From Planctomycetota bacterium (GTDB taxonomy: Bacteria > Planctomycetota > JAJSAM01 > JAJVHW01), in NCBI GenBank assembly GCA_021776825.1, contig JAJFFG010000018.1, positions 1 through 47,466 on the forward strand: DNA of 47,466 nucleotides, written 5' to 3'. Made by a program: the position numbers and the translations under genes. The notes beneath the pieces are model-generated. The model had not been told where the DNA came from and did no database searches. It worked only from the letters and a program-made list of their open reading frames with translations. Below, piece by piece: positions 24,432 through 32,546 of this stretch (positions are counted from its first letter, which is position 1; every line of letters begins with the position of its first letter).

Positions 24432-27359
24432 ATGAACTGCATTCGGATGCGTGCTGGTGTCTGTGTCGTGGCGCTGTTCGTGCTCGTGGCGACCGACGCC
24501 GCGCGAGCCGACACGGTGATCGAGATCGTGGCCGTGCCGGGGGACGTCGCGGACTCCACGCGGGCGTCGCGGGTCCTCGATCCAGGCGATCAGTCCCGAC
24601 TGTCGATCGACTCGCTCGGGCGCGTGCTCTTCTCGAGCGATCTCGTCGAGGGCTCCACCACGCGCGAGTTCGGGTACTTCACCTGGCGCGGTGCGACACC
24701 GGAGCGTCTCGTGCTCGAGGGCGACGGGGTGATCCCGCAGGGCGGCGTCTCGACGGGCCCCCTGATCCTCACGTCGATCGACGACGCGTTCACGACCTCG
24801 CTCGGGTTCCACCTCGTGTTCTCCCCGACGGTGATCCTGCGTAGTCGCCCCGGCGGCGGATTCGACTCCGCCGCCGGCGACGGCGTGACGCTGCCCGGGG
24901 CGTGCCCGACCGGGTTCCGTTCGCCGGCGGGCGCTGCGCGGGCGCCGGTGCGCGTGGCCGATGGATCTCATGTCGCGTTCCTCGGGGGGGACGCGCTCGG
25001 CGACGCCTGTGACTACGGCGAGACGTCCATCGGCGGCTCGACCGACGGAGCGACGGTCCTGCTTCGACGCGTCTCAACGGACAACTTCGCGCCGCTCGTC
25101 GTGAACCTCCAGACCGAGCTGCCCGATGGTCAGGCGGTCAGCGTCAACGGGAACTCCACGCTGCGACTCGGCCCTGAGGGGCATGTGCTCTTCCGCGGCG
25201 GTGCGGGGGGCGACTCCATCCTGCTCGCGAGCCCGGGGAGTAGTGCCCTGAACTTGATCGCGCGCGTGGGCGACCCCGCGCCCGGCACAGACGACACCAT
25301 CTTCCGCGTGGACGACTTCACCCTTGGCCCGGACGGCGACGGCGGCGTGCGCGTTGCCTGGTCGGTGCGCGTCGAGGGGTCCGGCGACGTGCTGGTCTAC
25401 GACTCGGTGCTCGGCGCCGGTGCGCCGCTGTTTCGTACCGGCGACACGATCGACGGCGTGACGTTCTCGCCGGAGCCGTTTGCAGCGGATCCTGAGGCGA
25501 CGCTGCCGCGGCTCGCCGTGGCCGACGACTCGCTGATTGTCGTGGCGGAGGCGTCCGGGCCGTTGGTCGCAGCGAAGTCGGATGCTGTATGGCGCGCGCT
25601 CGCCGTCGAGGAAGGCGTCGCGCGGGACATCCTCGTGCACTCGGGACTCGAACTCGACGTGGGCAACGGCGTGATGCAGACCGTCACCGTCCTCCACCAG
25701 GCCATCGTCTCGCCGGACGGTCACGTAGCGGTCGTCGTCGACACGGATGCGTTCGGCACGCAGGCGATTGCGATGGAGGGAGTCTCGCGCGGCTCCGACC
25801 TCATCACGGCGGTGCTCTCGTTCGTCACCGAGATGCCGTCGCGCGACGAGGCTCCGCGGTTTGCCTCGGACCTGGTCCCCGTGAACGCGCCTCGTCTCGT
25901 CCCGCCCGGCCACGACGGACGGCCGGGTCGCATGAACGACGACGGGCTGCTCGTCTTCAACGCGTCGGCGAAGTCGCAGTTCGGAAACGGCGTGTGGGGC
26001 GTCTACACGGTCACCGTTCGCGACGTGCAGGAGAGCGACGTCCGTGTGACGGAGAAGAAGGGACGCATCGTTGTCGTCGGCGACGGCGGCGACGCCGACA
26101 TCACGATCGAACTGGGGGACGATGGAGATGCGATCCGCGTCATTCCGGGCCAGGGGACCACCGTGAACGGAGAGGCGACCGACTTCGCCGTGGCTGGTCG
26201 CATCCGTTCAGTCGACGTGGACATGGGGGCCGGAAACGACGACGTCGACGTGCGGTCTGAGTCGCTCGGGGACAAGGACCCGTTCCAAGGAGATCTGACG
26301 ATCGGAGGCGGAGCCGGCGCCGACACGCTCGACGTCGAGGGCGTCGTCTTGAAGCGAAGTCTCGAACTCCGCACCGAAGCGGGACTCAGCGAATTCGTGA
26401 AGCTCCGCAGCGTCGAGATTGGTCGCGACCTCGTGCTTCTCGGTTCCGACGGTGAGGAGGGGATTTCCCTGCACAACGTCGAAGTGGGACGGCGCACTCG
26501 CATCCGGACAGGAGACGAGGCCGCGGGCCTCGCCTCGTTCCTCGCGACGACGTGTGTGTTCGGTCAGCTTGACCTTCAGGCGGGCCGGGTCGGTCCGACG
26601 GCGCGCTTCGACCGCTGCGAGTTCGAGGGCAACGCGCGGTTCCGTCCCGGCGACGGCGATCTGCATGGCCTGAGCATCACCGGGCGGACGGTGTTCGACG
26701 GCGGCGGCCTGACCGTCGACCCGTCGTCCACGGGCCGGTGGATCATCAATCTTCGCAACATCCAAGGGCTCCGCAAACTCGTGATCGGCGGTGGCCCGGG
26801 CGACGACGAGATCCAGCTCGACGAACTCGATATCGACGGCAAGGTCGCGATCGACCTCGGGGGCACGAACGGCGAGTTTCGCGGCGATCTGCTCACGACC
26901 GCCGGATCCGTCGTCGCGGACGGCAAGTGCACGATCCAGGCGTCGGGACTCGCACTGCTCTCGCTGCCGGGCCTCGAGATCGATGGGACGCTGAAGATCC
27001 AGCTCCGCGGCGGCGAGTTGGGCCATGTGCGCATGCCCGGCGCCGTTGTCGGCGGCAGCATGGTGATCGCCTCGTCGACAGACCGGTCGGACATCGGTCT
27101 CGTGGGCGTGACCGTCGGAAAGTCGCTGAAGATCACCACTGGTGATGGCGCTGACGCACTAAGTTTGACCGGCGGGACGATCGAGAAGAGTGCCGTGCTG
27201 AAGGCCGGTCCCGGCAACGACGCGGTGACCCTGACCGACACGCGTGTCGGCAGACTCTTCCTCGACGGCGGTGACGGCGTGCTCGATGTCCTGGTCGACA
27301 CGGCTCAGGTGGACGGCAAGCGCAAGGTGCGCGGATTCGAGGAACCGCCCGTCGACTGA
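24432..27359 (+). CDS. Large secreted beta-rich protein with beta-helix-like C-terminus
   Basis: The 975-residue protein begins with a signal peptide (about 1-27, GVCVVALFVLVATDAARAD). Residues about 30-530 are built of beta repeats with Asp/Gly turns (SLGRVLFSSDLVEG, PEGHVLFRGGAGGDSIL, DGHVAVVVDTDAF) as in uncharacterised choice-of-anchor proteins with propeller-like repeats. From about 535, strands recur with turns rich in Asp and Gly (DMGAGNDDVDV, IGGGAGADTLDVEG, IGGGPGDDEIQL, KAGPGNDAVTL), which suggests a right-handed beta-helix with RTX-like, possibly calcium-binding turns. There is no LPXTG motif, C-terminal anchor helix or obvious catalytic site. The frame is open upstream, but ATG 24432 precedes the signal peptide. 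Surface adhesin or matrix protein is a guess. Confidence 0.85.
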   Translation: MNCIRMRAGVCVVALFVLVATDAARADTVIEIVAVPGDVADSTRASRVLDPGDQSRLSIDSLGRVLFSSDLVEGSTTREFGYFTWRGATPERLVLEGDGVIPQGGVSTGPLILTSIDDAFTTSLGFHLVFSPTVILRSRPGGGFDSAAGDGVTLPGACPTGFRSPAGAARAPVRVADGSHVAFLGGDALGDACDYGETSIGGSTDGATVLLRRVSTDNFAPLVVNLQTELPDGQAVSVNGNSTLRLGPEGHVLFRGGAGGDSILLASPGSSALNLIARVGDPAPGTDDTIFRVDDFTLGPDGDGGVRVAWSVRVEGSGDVLVYDSVLGAGAPLFRTGDTIDGVTFSPEPFAADPEATLPRLAVADDSLIVVAEASGPLVAAKSDAVWRALAVEEGVARDILVHSGLELDVGNGVMQTVTVLHQAIVSPDGHVAVVVDTDAFGTQAIAMEGVSRGSDLITAVLSFVTEMPSRDEAPRFASDLVPVNAPRLVPPGHDGRPGRMNDDGLLVFNASAKSQFGNGVWGVYTVTVRDVQESDVRVTEKKGRIVVVGDGGDADITIELGDDGDAIRVIPGQGTTVNGEATDFAVAGRIRSVDVDMGAGNDDVDVRSESLGDKDPFQGDLTIGGGAGADTLDVEGVVLKRSLELRTEAGLSEFVKLRSVEIGRDLVLLGSDGEEGISLHNVEVGRRTRIRTGDEAAGLASFLATTCVFGQLDLQAGRVGPTARFDRCEFEGNARFRPGDGDLHGLSITGRTVFDGGGLTVDPSSTGRWIINLRNIQGLRKLVIGGGPGDDEIQLDELDIDGKVAIDLGGTNGEFRGDLLTTAGSVVADGKCTIQASGLALLSLPGLEIDGTLKIQLRGGELGHVRMPGAVVGGSMVIASSTDRSDIGLVGVTVGKSLKITTGDGADALSLTGGTIEKSAVLKAGPGNDAVTLTDTRVGRLFLDGGDGVLDVLVDTAQVDGKRKVRGFEEPPVD

Positions 27360-27413
27360 CGTCCCTCGCACTGTCGCGATTCGCCGGCTCGCGGGTCGGC
27401 TACGATTTCGCAC

Positions 27414-28208
27414 ATGAGACTGACTCCAAAGCTCGTTGGCGGTGCGCTTCTCGCGGTCGCACTCTTCGCCGGTCCCGCGGCCGCAGATGACGCTGTGGAG
27501 GCCGTACAGGCGGCCGAGCTCGGCGACATGGACACGGTCGTGTCGCTCCTCGACGGGATGTCCGCCGAGGAGATCGACGAGGCCGAGGCAGCCGCACTCT
27601 TCGAGGGGCTCGTGGTCGCGACACCGCTGACGCCGGGGAGCGCCAAGTCGTGGTCGAAGGTGGCGACGTTCGCGACGGCCTGCGCCGTGGAGAACGATGC
27701 GGCCAGCGCCGAGGAGTCGGTGGGGCGCTCGCTGCTGGCGTACTCGAGCGTGCTCCGCGCGCGGGCCGCGGCTGCGGCCGGTGGCGATGCCGACCCCGCG
27801 GACTGGACGCGCGCCGCCGACGCGCTGTGGGCGATCTTCGTCGAGGAGGAGGCGCCTGAGTACGCGGCGGCATCGATCTGCGTGCTCCACGAGGCGACGG
27901 CATGGGGCGGCCCTGATCGCAAGACGTTCAGCGCTGCGGCGAAGGAGCGCGTGCGGGCGCTCGGGAAGAAGCAAGCGGCGACCCGCGAGTACGCGATGCG
28001 CTGGACGCGTGGTCGACTCTCGACCGGCGCAGCATTGCTCGGGACGGAACGCAAGGAGGCGAAGGCAGCCGTCAAGAGCGCGTTCGCCCCGCTGCGTCCC
28101 TTCACCGCGAAGGACGCGGATCCGACCGAGCGTCGTCACGCAGCCAAGCTGTTGAACCGAGCGGTCTCGTTCGAACGTCAGCAGGGGTTCGCGCTGCGCG
28201 AGCACTAA
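27414..28208 (+). CDS. Secreted helical protein, first part of a gene apparently split by an in-frame TAA
   Basis: From ATG 27414 the frame encodes a 264-residue protein with a signal peptide (about 1-24, LVGGALLAVALFAGPAAADD) followed by a helical, Ala-rich domain (AAELGDMDTVVSLLDG, DALWAIFVEEEAPEYAAASI) that may be TPR-like. No family is recognised. The frame ends at TAA 28206-28208 after GFALREH, and the very same frame stays open for another 500 bases. Replacing this TAA by GAA would give a continuous protein of about 431 residues. The downstream part has no independent strong start, so this may be one gene with a nonsense mutation. Confidence 0.75.
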   Translation: MRLTPKLVGGALLAVALFAGPAAADDAVEAVQAAELGDMDTVVSLLDGMSAEEIDEAEAAALFEGLVVATPLTPGSAKSWSKVATFATACAVENDAASAEESVGRSLLAYSSVLRARAAAAAGGDADPADWTRAADALWAIFVEEEAPEYAAASICVLHEATAWGGPDRKTFSAAAKERVRALGKKQAATREYAMRWTRGRLSTGAALLGTERKEAKAAVKSAFAPLRPFTAKDADPTERRHAAKLLNRAVSFERQQGFALREH

Positions 28209-28229
28209 CTGAGCAAGTCCGGCGGTCTG

Positions 28230-28709
28230 GTGGGGCGCCACCTCGCGTTCGAGAACCCGCTCGGCAGCGAGATCATGAGCATGTCCATGGGCGATCAGCC
28301 CAGGGGCGACCTGAACCAGTACGGCGAGATCCGAACGGTCATCCGCACGCTGACGGCGACATCCTATGGATGGACCAGGGTCTACCCGTTCGGGGACCAG
28401 AAGATCGGCGGCGACAACGTCAAGAAGCTCGCCAAGGCGCGGCTCGAGCAGCTCTCCCGCACCGAGTTCCACAAGGTGACCGGGCGTCCCTCCGTCAAGA
28501 AGGGCAAGGTGCTCTCCGGCATGAGCGGCCCGTCGTTCACGATCGAGGGCGTCGACACGGAGGGGTCCCCGTACCGCGTCCGGGCGTACCTGTTCCGTGG
28601 CAAGACGCAGCGCACGTTCGAGGTCGTCCTCCGCGACTACGGCGCTCCCGCCGAACTCGATCCCGAGATGGCCTTCGTGCTCGCGTCGATCCGCGAAGCC
28701 GGCAACTGA
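28230..28709 (+). CDS. Second part of the split gene, or an independent hypothetical protein
   Basis: The 159 residues from GTG 28230 are in the same frame as the preceding gene's end. They include YGEIRTVIRTLTATSYGWTR, then KVLSGMSGPSFTIEGVDTEG and RAYLFRGKTQRTFEVVLRDY, an alpha/beta domain resembling small PsbP/DUF-type lipid- or ligand-binding folds, though I cannot name a family. There is no signal peptide and no Shine-Dalgarno sequence before the GTG; the in-frame codons between TAA 28208 and the GTG also read as protein-like (LSKSGGL). A domain of this kind makes sense as the C-terminal half of the secreted protein upstream. Confidence 0.6.
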   Translation: MGRHLAFENPLGSEIMSMSMGDQPRGDLNQYGEIRTVIRTLTATSYGWTRVYPFGDQKIGGDNVKKLAKARLEQLSRTEFHKVTGRPSVKKGKVLSGMSGPSFTIEGVDTEGSPYRVRAYLFRGKTQRTFEVVLRDYGAPAELDPEMAFVLASIREAGN

Positions 28710-29036
28710 CCCCGCCCTCCCCCCCGAATCGCTCCATACCGCTCCATACCGTCCCAGGGTCAATCCGCCGGCCTCGACGCCCCGCCCCCGCGACCGCATG
28801 ACCGAACCGCATGACCGGACCGCATGACCGGACCGCATGACCGAACCGCATGACCGAACCGCATGGCTGGGTGATGTGACCTCCGTCTCGAACCGTGGTC
28901 ACGGTGCGTTGGGAGCCTGCGCCGGCCGATCGATCGAAGACCGGCTCAAGCCGGACCTCCCCTCTTGCCGACCCGAGACGTGGATGCTCGTGCGCAGGGA
29001 AGGCTGCCGAGCGCACGCACCACAGGAGGTAGAGGC
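28710..29036. other. Intergenic region with short tandem repeats, leader of the prepilin gene
   Basis: These 327 bases hold a 10-bp direct repeat (GCTCCATACC, two copies at 28731-28750) and a 13-bp tandem repeat described separately. They end with AGGAGGT at 29024-29030, a near-perfect Shine-Dalgarno sequence 6 bases before the prepilin ATG. I see no gene; a promoter for the prepilin gene should lie here but no clear -35/-10 pair is visible. Confidence 0.6.
28795..28866. repeat. 13-bp tandem repeat, five full copies
   Basis: Five consecutive units of CGCATGACCGRAC, where R is A in units 1, 4, 5 and G in units 2 and 3, start at 28795, 28808, 28821, 28834 and 28847, followed by a partial copy CGCATGG. 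The unit length is not a multiple of three and no gene crosses it. The array sits about 170 bases upstream of the prepilin gene, where copy-number change could affect expression (inference). Confidence 0.92.
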
Positions 29037-29732
29037 ATGAAGAACATGCAGAGCAAGAGCGGTTTCACGCTCATCGAGTTGATGATCGTCGTGGCGATCA
29101 TCGCCATCATCGCGGCGATCGCGATCCCCAACCTGTTGAGCGCACGGCTCAACGCAAACGAGACGTCCACCATCTCGACGCTGCGCAACATCTCGTCAGC
29201 GCAGTCTCAGATGCAGGCGACGGCGAAGATCGACGTCGACGACGACGGCACGGGTGAGTTCGGGTTCTTCCGCGAGCTGTCCGGCGGCATCGGAGTCCGA
29301 GCGACCGTCAACGCGTCGACGCTCGGCGCGGAGCTCAATCCGCCGGTGCTCTCCGGAGCCTTCAAGGCGGTGAATGCCTCGGGCATGGTCTCGCGCTCTG
29401 GCTACAAGTTCCGGATCGGACTGCCGTCCGATAGCGGTGGCTCCGTGCACGAGGTGCCCTCCGGCACGCTCGGCCGCAACGTCGACACCGACGTCGCCGA
29501 GACGACCTGGTGTGCGTTCGCACAACCCGAGAGCTACAGCAACACGGGCAGTCGGACGTTCTTCATCAACCAGGCCGGCGACACCGTCTCCGCCGACCGT
29601 GGCTCGACTGCCACGATGTACTCGGGCTCGGCGCTCCTCGGAGCGAGTGCGGACAACGACACGCCGCTGACCGGTCAGGTGGCTGTCGGCACCAAGGGTG
29701 CAGATGGCTTCAAGTGGAAGCAGGTCAACTGA
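29037..29732 (+). CDS. Prepilin-type (type IV pilin-like) protein
   Basis: The 231-residue protein has a class III signal: short basic leader MKNMQSKSG, cleavage before Phe (G-FTLIELMIVV) and Glu at mature position 5. A hydrophobic helix of about 20 residues follows (IVVAIIAIIAAIAIPNLLSA). Mature pilins and pseudopilins are cleaved and methylated by the prepilin peptidase PilD and assembled from the inner membrane. The helix continues into NANETSTISTLRNISSAQSQ and a globular beta domain that has no typical C-terminal disulfide pair. No pilus assembly gene is nearby, so it could be a pilin, a pseudopilin or one of the many prepilin-like proteins found in planctomycetes. ATG 29037 is fixed by AGGAGGT upstream. 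A strong hairpin 50 bases downstream suggests a single-gene transcript. Confidence 0.93.
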   Translation: MKNMQSKSGFTLIELMIVVAIIAIIAAIAIPNLLSARLNANETSTISTLRNISSAQSQMQATAKIDVDDDGTGEFGFFRELSGGIGVRATVNASTLGAELNPPVLSGAFKAVNASGMVSRSGYKFRIGLPSDSGGSVHEVPSGTLGRNVDTDVAETTWCAFAQPESYSNTGSRTFFINQAGDTVSADRGSTATMYSGSALLGASADNDTPLTGQVAVGTKGADGFKWKQVN

Positions 29733-29781
29733 TCAGCTGACGCGAGCCCGCGTCGGTCCGTCCGACGCATCGAGAGACTTC

Positions 29782-29816
29782 GGAGACCGACACCGCTGCT
29801 CGCTGTGTCGGTCTCC
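29782..29816 (+). terminator. Hairpin downstream of the prepilin gene, probable terminator
   Basis: GGAGACCGACAC at 29782-29793 is perfectly complementary to GTGTCGGTCTCC at 29805-29816, with an 11-base loop. The 12-bp stem begins 50 bases after the prepilin stop and is followed by TCTCGATTCC rather than a T run. It fits a terminator or 3'-end stabiliser that separates the highly translated prepilin gene from the next gene; the lack of a U tract makes intrinsic termination uncertain. Confidence 0.7.
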
Positions 29817-29918
29817 TCTCGATTCCTGCCGGACGGGCGCCGTCCGCGGCGTGAGCTGCGGTGTGCGAGACTGGCGCCGCGTCGCCGTGGAAGAGCGAAC
29901 ATCCGTGGAGGACTGTCC

Positions 29919-30299
29919 GTGCTCTCGCGCTATCAGATGAAGCGCGGCGTTCGCGCGTCCGACCTGCCGGCCGGCAACCGACAGGACACCCGCAAGCACA
30001 CGCGCCACATCCTGAGGCCGGAGTCCGATGCGGTCGCGCGCTACCTGAGCGCGCCGAGCGATGCCGCGTGGAAGCACTTCGCCGCGGCGTATGTGAAGAC
30101 TGTCGAAGCACGCCGGCGTGCGGATCCTGCGCGGTTCGACGAACTCGCCGCGCTGGCGCAGGAGCGGGACGTCTTCCTGGGCTGCTCGTGTCCGACGAAG
30201 AAGAACCCCGCCGTGATGCGGTGTCACACGTGGCTGGCGCTCCAGTTCATGGAACGGCACTACGGCAGTGACCTCGACGTGCGCTTCCCGGCGGTGTGA
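29919..30299 (+). CDS. DUF488-like protein
   Basis: The 126-residue protein from GTG 29919 has the DUF488-type layout: an N-terminal basic strand region (YQMKRGVRASDL), a middle helix WKHFAAAYVKTVEARRRADP and the C-terminal signature ERDVFLGCSCPTKKN, then MRCHTWLALQFMERHY. DUF488 proteins typically have a strand ending in Cys followed by a CHR motif; here the strand ends in GCSCPT and the His is in RCHTWL. Function of the family is unknown. GTG 29919 is preferred because GGAGG lies 7 bases upstream; an ATG follows at 29937. It appears to be monocistronic. Confidence 0.68.
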   Translation: MLSRYQMKRGVRASDLPAGNRQDTRKHTRHILRPESDAVARYLSAPSDAAWKHFAAAYVKTVEARRRADPARFDELAALAQERDVFLGCSCPTKKNPAVMRCHTWLALQFMERHYGSDLDVRFPAV

Positions 30300-30305
30300 C
30301 CGTCC

Positions 30306-30926
30306 GTGGGGAGCGGTGGGAGAAGTCCGCGCGGTTCACGTGCTCGGTCGCTTCCGCGAGTCGCATCGACGAGGCGAGTATGCGCCCCTGCGCCGCTGCT
30401 CCTCCAGGTGCTCCTACTCGCCGTGTGCGCCGACTTCGTTCTCTACTGGGTGCACCGCGCGTTCCACGAGATCCCGCTCCTGTGGCGCTTCCACGCCGTG
30501 CATCGCTCCACGGAGCACATGGACTGACTCGCGGGGTCACGCACGGATCTGGCGCAGACGATCGTCGACCGCACGTTCGCGATGGTGCCGCTCTACCTGC
30601 TCGGCACATCTCCCGAGGCCCTGAACTTCTACGTCGCGTTCGCGGCACTGCAGGCCGTGTACACCCACGCGAATGTGGGCATCCCGTCCCGGCCGCTGAG
30701 GTAGGTGCTCGTGACTCCGCAGTTCCACGACTGGCACCACAGCAGCGACAAGCCCACGATCGACACGAACTACGCCGTGCACTTCCCGCTCTTCGACGCT
30801 CTGTTCCGCACGTACCACATGCCCACCGAGCGCTGGCCCATCGTCTATGGCGCGACGAGGCGGCTGCCGCGCACGTTCTTCGCGCAGCTCGCGTACCCTT
30901 TCCAACGGCCCGCCGTCGACGAGTAG
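30306..30926 (+). pseudogene. Sterol desaturase/fatty acid hydroxylase pseudogene with two nonsense codons
   Basis: One reading frame from about 30390 to 30926 encodes the C-terminal half of a sterol desaturase/fatty acid hydroxylase family di-iron enzyme. The His clusters are HRAFHE, HAVHR and HDWHHSS, in family order, with the hydrophobic region LLLQVLLLAVCADFVLYWVH before them. The frame is broken by TGA at 30525-30527 (HMD-stop-LAGSR, where the family normally has Trp) and by TAG at 30702-30704 (PLR-stop-VLVTPQFHDWHH, where Trp or Tyr is usual). The N-terminal membrane helices of a full-length enzyme (about 250-300 residues) are also missing; sequence before about 30390 does not resemble the family. 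Without readthrough no functional enzyme can be made. Confidence 0.82.
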
Positions 30927-31171
30927 TCCGCGCGGCGCGTCAGCCAGGCGACCGGCGCGCCGCCCTCGGGGCGATCCGCATCGGCGATCTGCGTCGACGC
31001 CGACAAGCGAGGCCTGGGATCGTGTTGACAGCCCATGTCGGAGTGGGCGTTCGGTCGTGGCCCGTCGCCGCAGTGGCCCTCACGCGGAGGTTCACATTCT
31101 CTGGTGACGGCGGCGCACCCTGACGAGACTCAGTCAACACGGTTGCTGCACCAACGCACCGCGAGCAGGAC
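30927..31171. other. Region between the desaturase pseudogene and algI-like gene
   Basis: I see no gene here. It should hold the promoter of the O-acetylation pair. A TTGACA at about 31024 is present but no matching -10 element follows at the normal spacing, so I do not call a promoter. A weak AGCAGGA lies just before ATG 31172. Confidence 0.4.
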
Positions 31172-32536
31172 ATGCTGTTCTACGAATACTCGTTTCTGTT
31201 CGTGTTCCTGCCGATCGTGCTCTTCGGGTACTACGCGATTCCCGGCCGACTGCGCAACGCTTGGCTGCTCGTATCGTCCTGCGCGTTCTACTCGGCTTCG
31301 AGCTTCCCGTTCCTACCCATTCTGCTGCTCTCGAGCATGCTCGACTACGGGCTGGGCGCCGGTCTCTGCAGCGCGAAGACGCAGCGCGCACGACGCGGGT
31401 ACGTCAGTGCATCGGTCGTCCTGAATCTCTGCGTACTCGGGTTCTTCAAGTACGCCGGATTCCTCACGTCGTCGCTGCAATCGATACCGGGGCTAGAGGC
31501 GACCCCGATTCTCAGTATCGTGCTGCCGGTCGGCATCTCGTTTTACACGTTTCAGAGCATGAGCTACACGATCGACCTGTACCGCGGGAAGGCGACGCGT
31601 GCTCGGAGCGCCATCGACTTCGCGTGCTACGTCACGCTGTTCCCACAACTGATTGCGGGACCGATCGTGCGCTTCGAAGAGGTCCAGGCGCAGCTGCGCG
31701 TCCGTACGCACTCCGCCCGACGGTTCGCCGAGGGCCTCGAGTTCTTCGTGCGGGGGCTCGCGAAGAAGATCCTCCTGGCCGACACCGCGGCGCTGTTGTG
31801 CGACCCACTCTTCGAACTCGATGCGCCGGGATTCGCCGCGGGCTGGGTCTCGGTCCTCCTGTACTCAACTCAGATCTACTTCGACTTCAGCGGATACTCC
31901 GACATGGCCGTCGGTCTGGGGAAACTGTTCGGGTTCGAGTTCCCGCAGAACTTCAACTCCCCGTACAAGGCGTCGTCGTTCTCCGACTTCTGGCGGCGCT
32001 GGCACATGACGCTGTCGCGGTGGCTTCGCGACAACCTGTACTTTCCACTCGGCGGGAATCGCAGGAGCTCGGCGCGAACGTACGTGAACCTCGGCGCGAC
32101 CATGCTGCTCGGAGGGCTCTGGCACGGCGCAGCGTGGAACTACGTCGTCTGGGGCGCATACCACGGCGCATTGCTCGCGCTTGAGCGCGCCGTCGGGCGG
32201 GCGCGCGATTCCAGCGAGAGCTCGTCGATCTCCCGGCGTGGCTTCGTCTTCGTCGCCGTTTCGGTTGGTTGGGTGTTCTTCCGATGCGATGACATCGCGC
32301 ACTCCTCGCGCTGGCTGCGATCCATGTTCCTGATGGATGGAATCGGGCGCGTCGACGTGCTTCCATCCGTCGGTCTCGCAGCGTTGCTCTTCATCGTGTT
32401 CCGTTGCAAGAACACGTGGGAGGACCGGGGCAACTTTGGAGCGTGGCGCACTGCACTTCTCGTCGTCATCTTCGTGGCGAGCATCGTCGCGGCGTACGGC
32501 TCGGAGTCGTCGCCATTCCTCTACTTCCGATTCTGA
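31172..32536 (+). CDS. MBOAT family O-acyltransferase (AlgI-like)
   Basis: The 454-residue polytopic membrane protein is an MBOAT enzyme of the AlgI/DltB/PatA group, which moves acyl (usually acetyl) groups across the membrane to an exopolysaccharide. Hallmarks in order: the N-terminal FYEYSFLFVFLPIVLFGYYA, the central ISFYTFQSMSYTIDLYRG, then FPQLIAGPIVRF, YFDFSGYSDMAVGLGKLFG, FWRRWHMTLSRWLRDNLYFP and the catalytic-His segment GGLWHGAAWNYVVWGAYHG. All core motifs and the normal length are present, so it should be active. It is followed after 10 bases by an AlgJ/AlgX-like gene, its expected partner. No polysaccharide synthase is nearby, so the acetylated polymer is unknown. Confidence 0.95.
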   Translation: MLFYEYSFLFVFLPIVLFGYYAIPGRLRNAWLLVSSCAFYSASSFPFLPILLLSSMLDYGLGAGLCSAKTQRARRGYVSASVVLNLCVLGFFKYAGFLTSSLQSIPGLEATPILSIVLPVGISFYTFQSMSYTIDLYRGKATRARSAIDFACYVTLFPQLIAGPIVRFEEVQAQLRVRTHSARRFAEGLEFFVRGLAKKILLADTAALLCDPLFELDAPGFAAGWVSVLLYSTQIYFDFSGYSDMAVGLGKLFGFEFPQNFNSPYKASSFSDFWRRWHMTLSRWLRDNLYFPLGGNRRSSARTYVNLGATMLLGGLWHGAAWNYVVWGAYHGALLALERAVGRARDSSESSSISRRGFVFVAVSVGWVFFRCDDIAHSSRWLRSMFLMDGIGRVDVLPSVGLAALLFIVFRCKNTWEDRGNFGAWRTALLVVIFVASIVAAYGSESSPFLYFRF

Positions 32537-32546
32537 GGTGAGTGAG

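Noticed and set aside
28860..29036. Longer start of the prepilin gene at 28965
   Set aside because: The extra residues have no leader character and AGGAGGT with ATG 29037 gives a canonical prepilin leader.
31020..31050. TTGACA as a possible -35 element before the AlgI-like gene
   Set aside because: No -10-like sequence at 16-18 bases; the same is true of the TTGACA near 35672.
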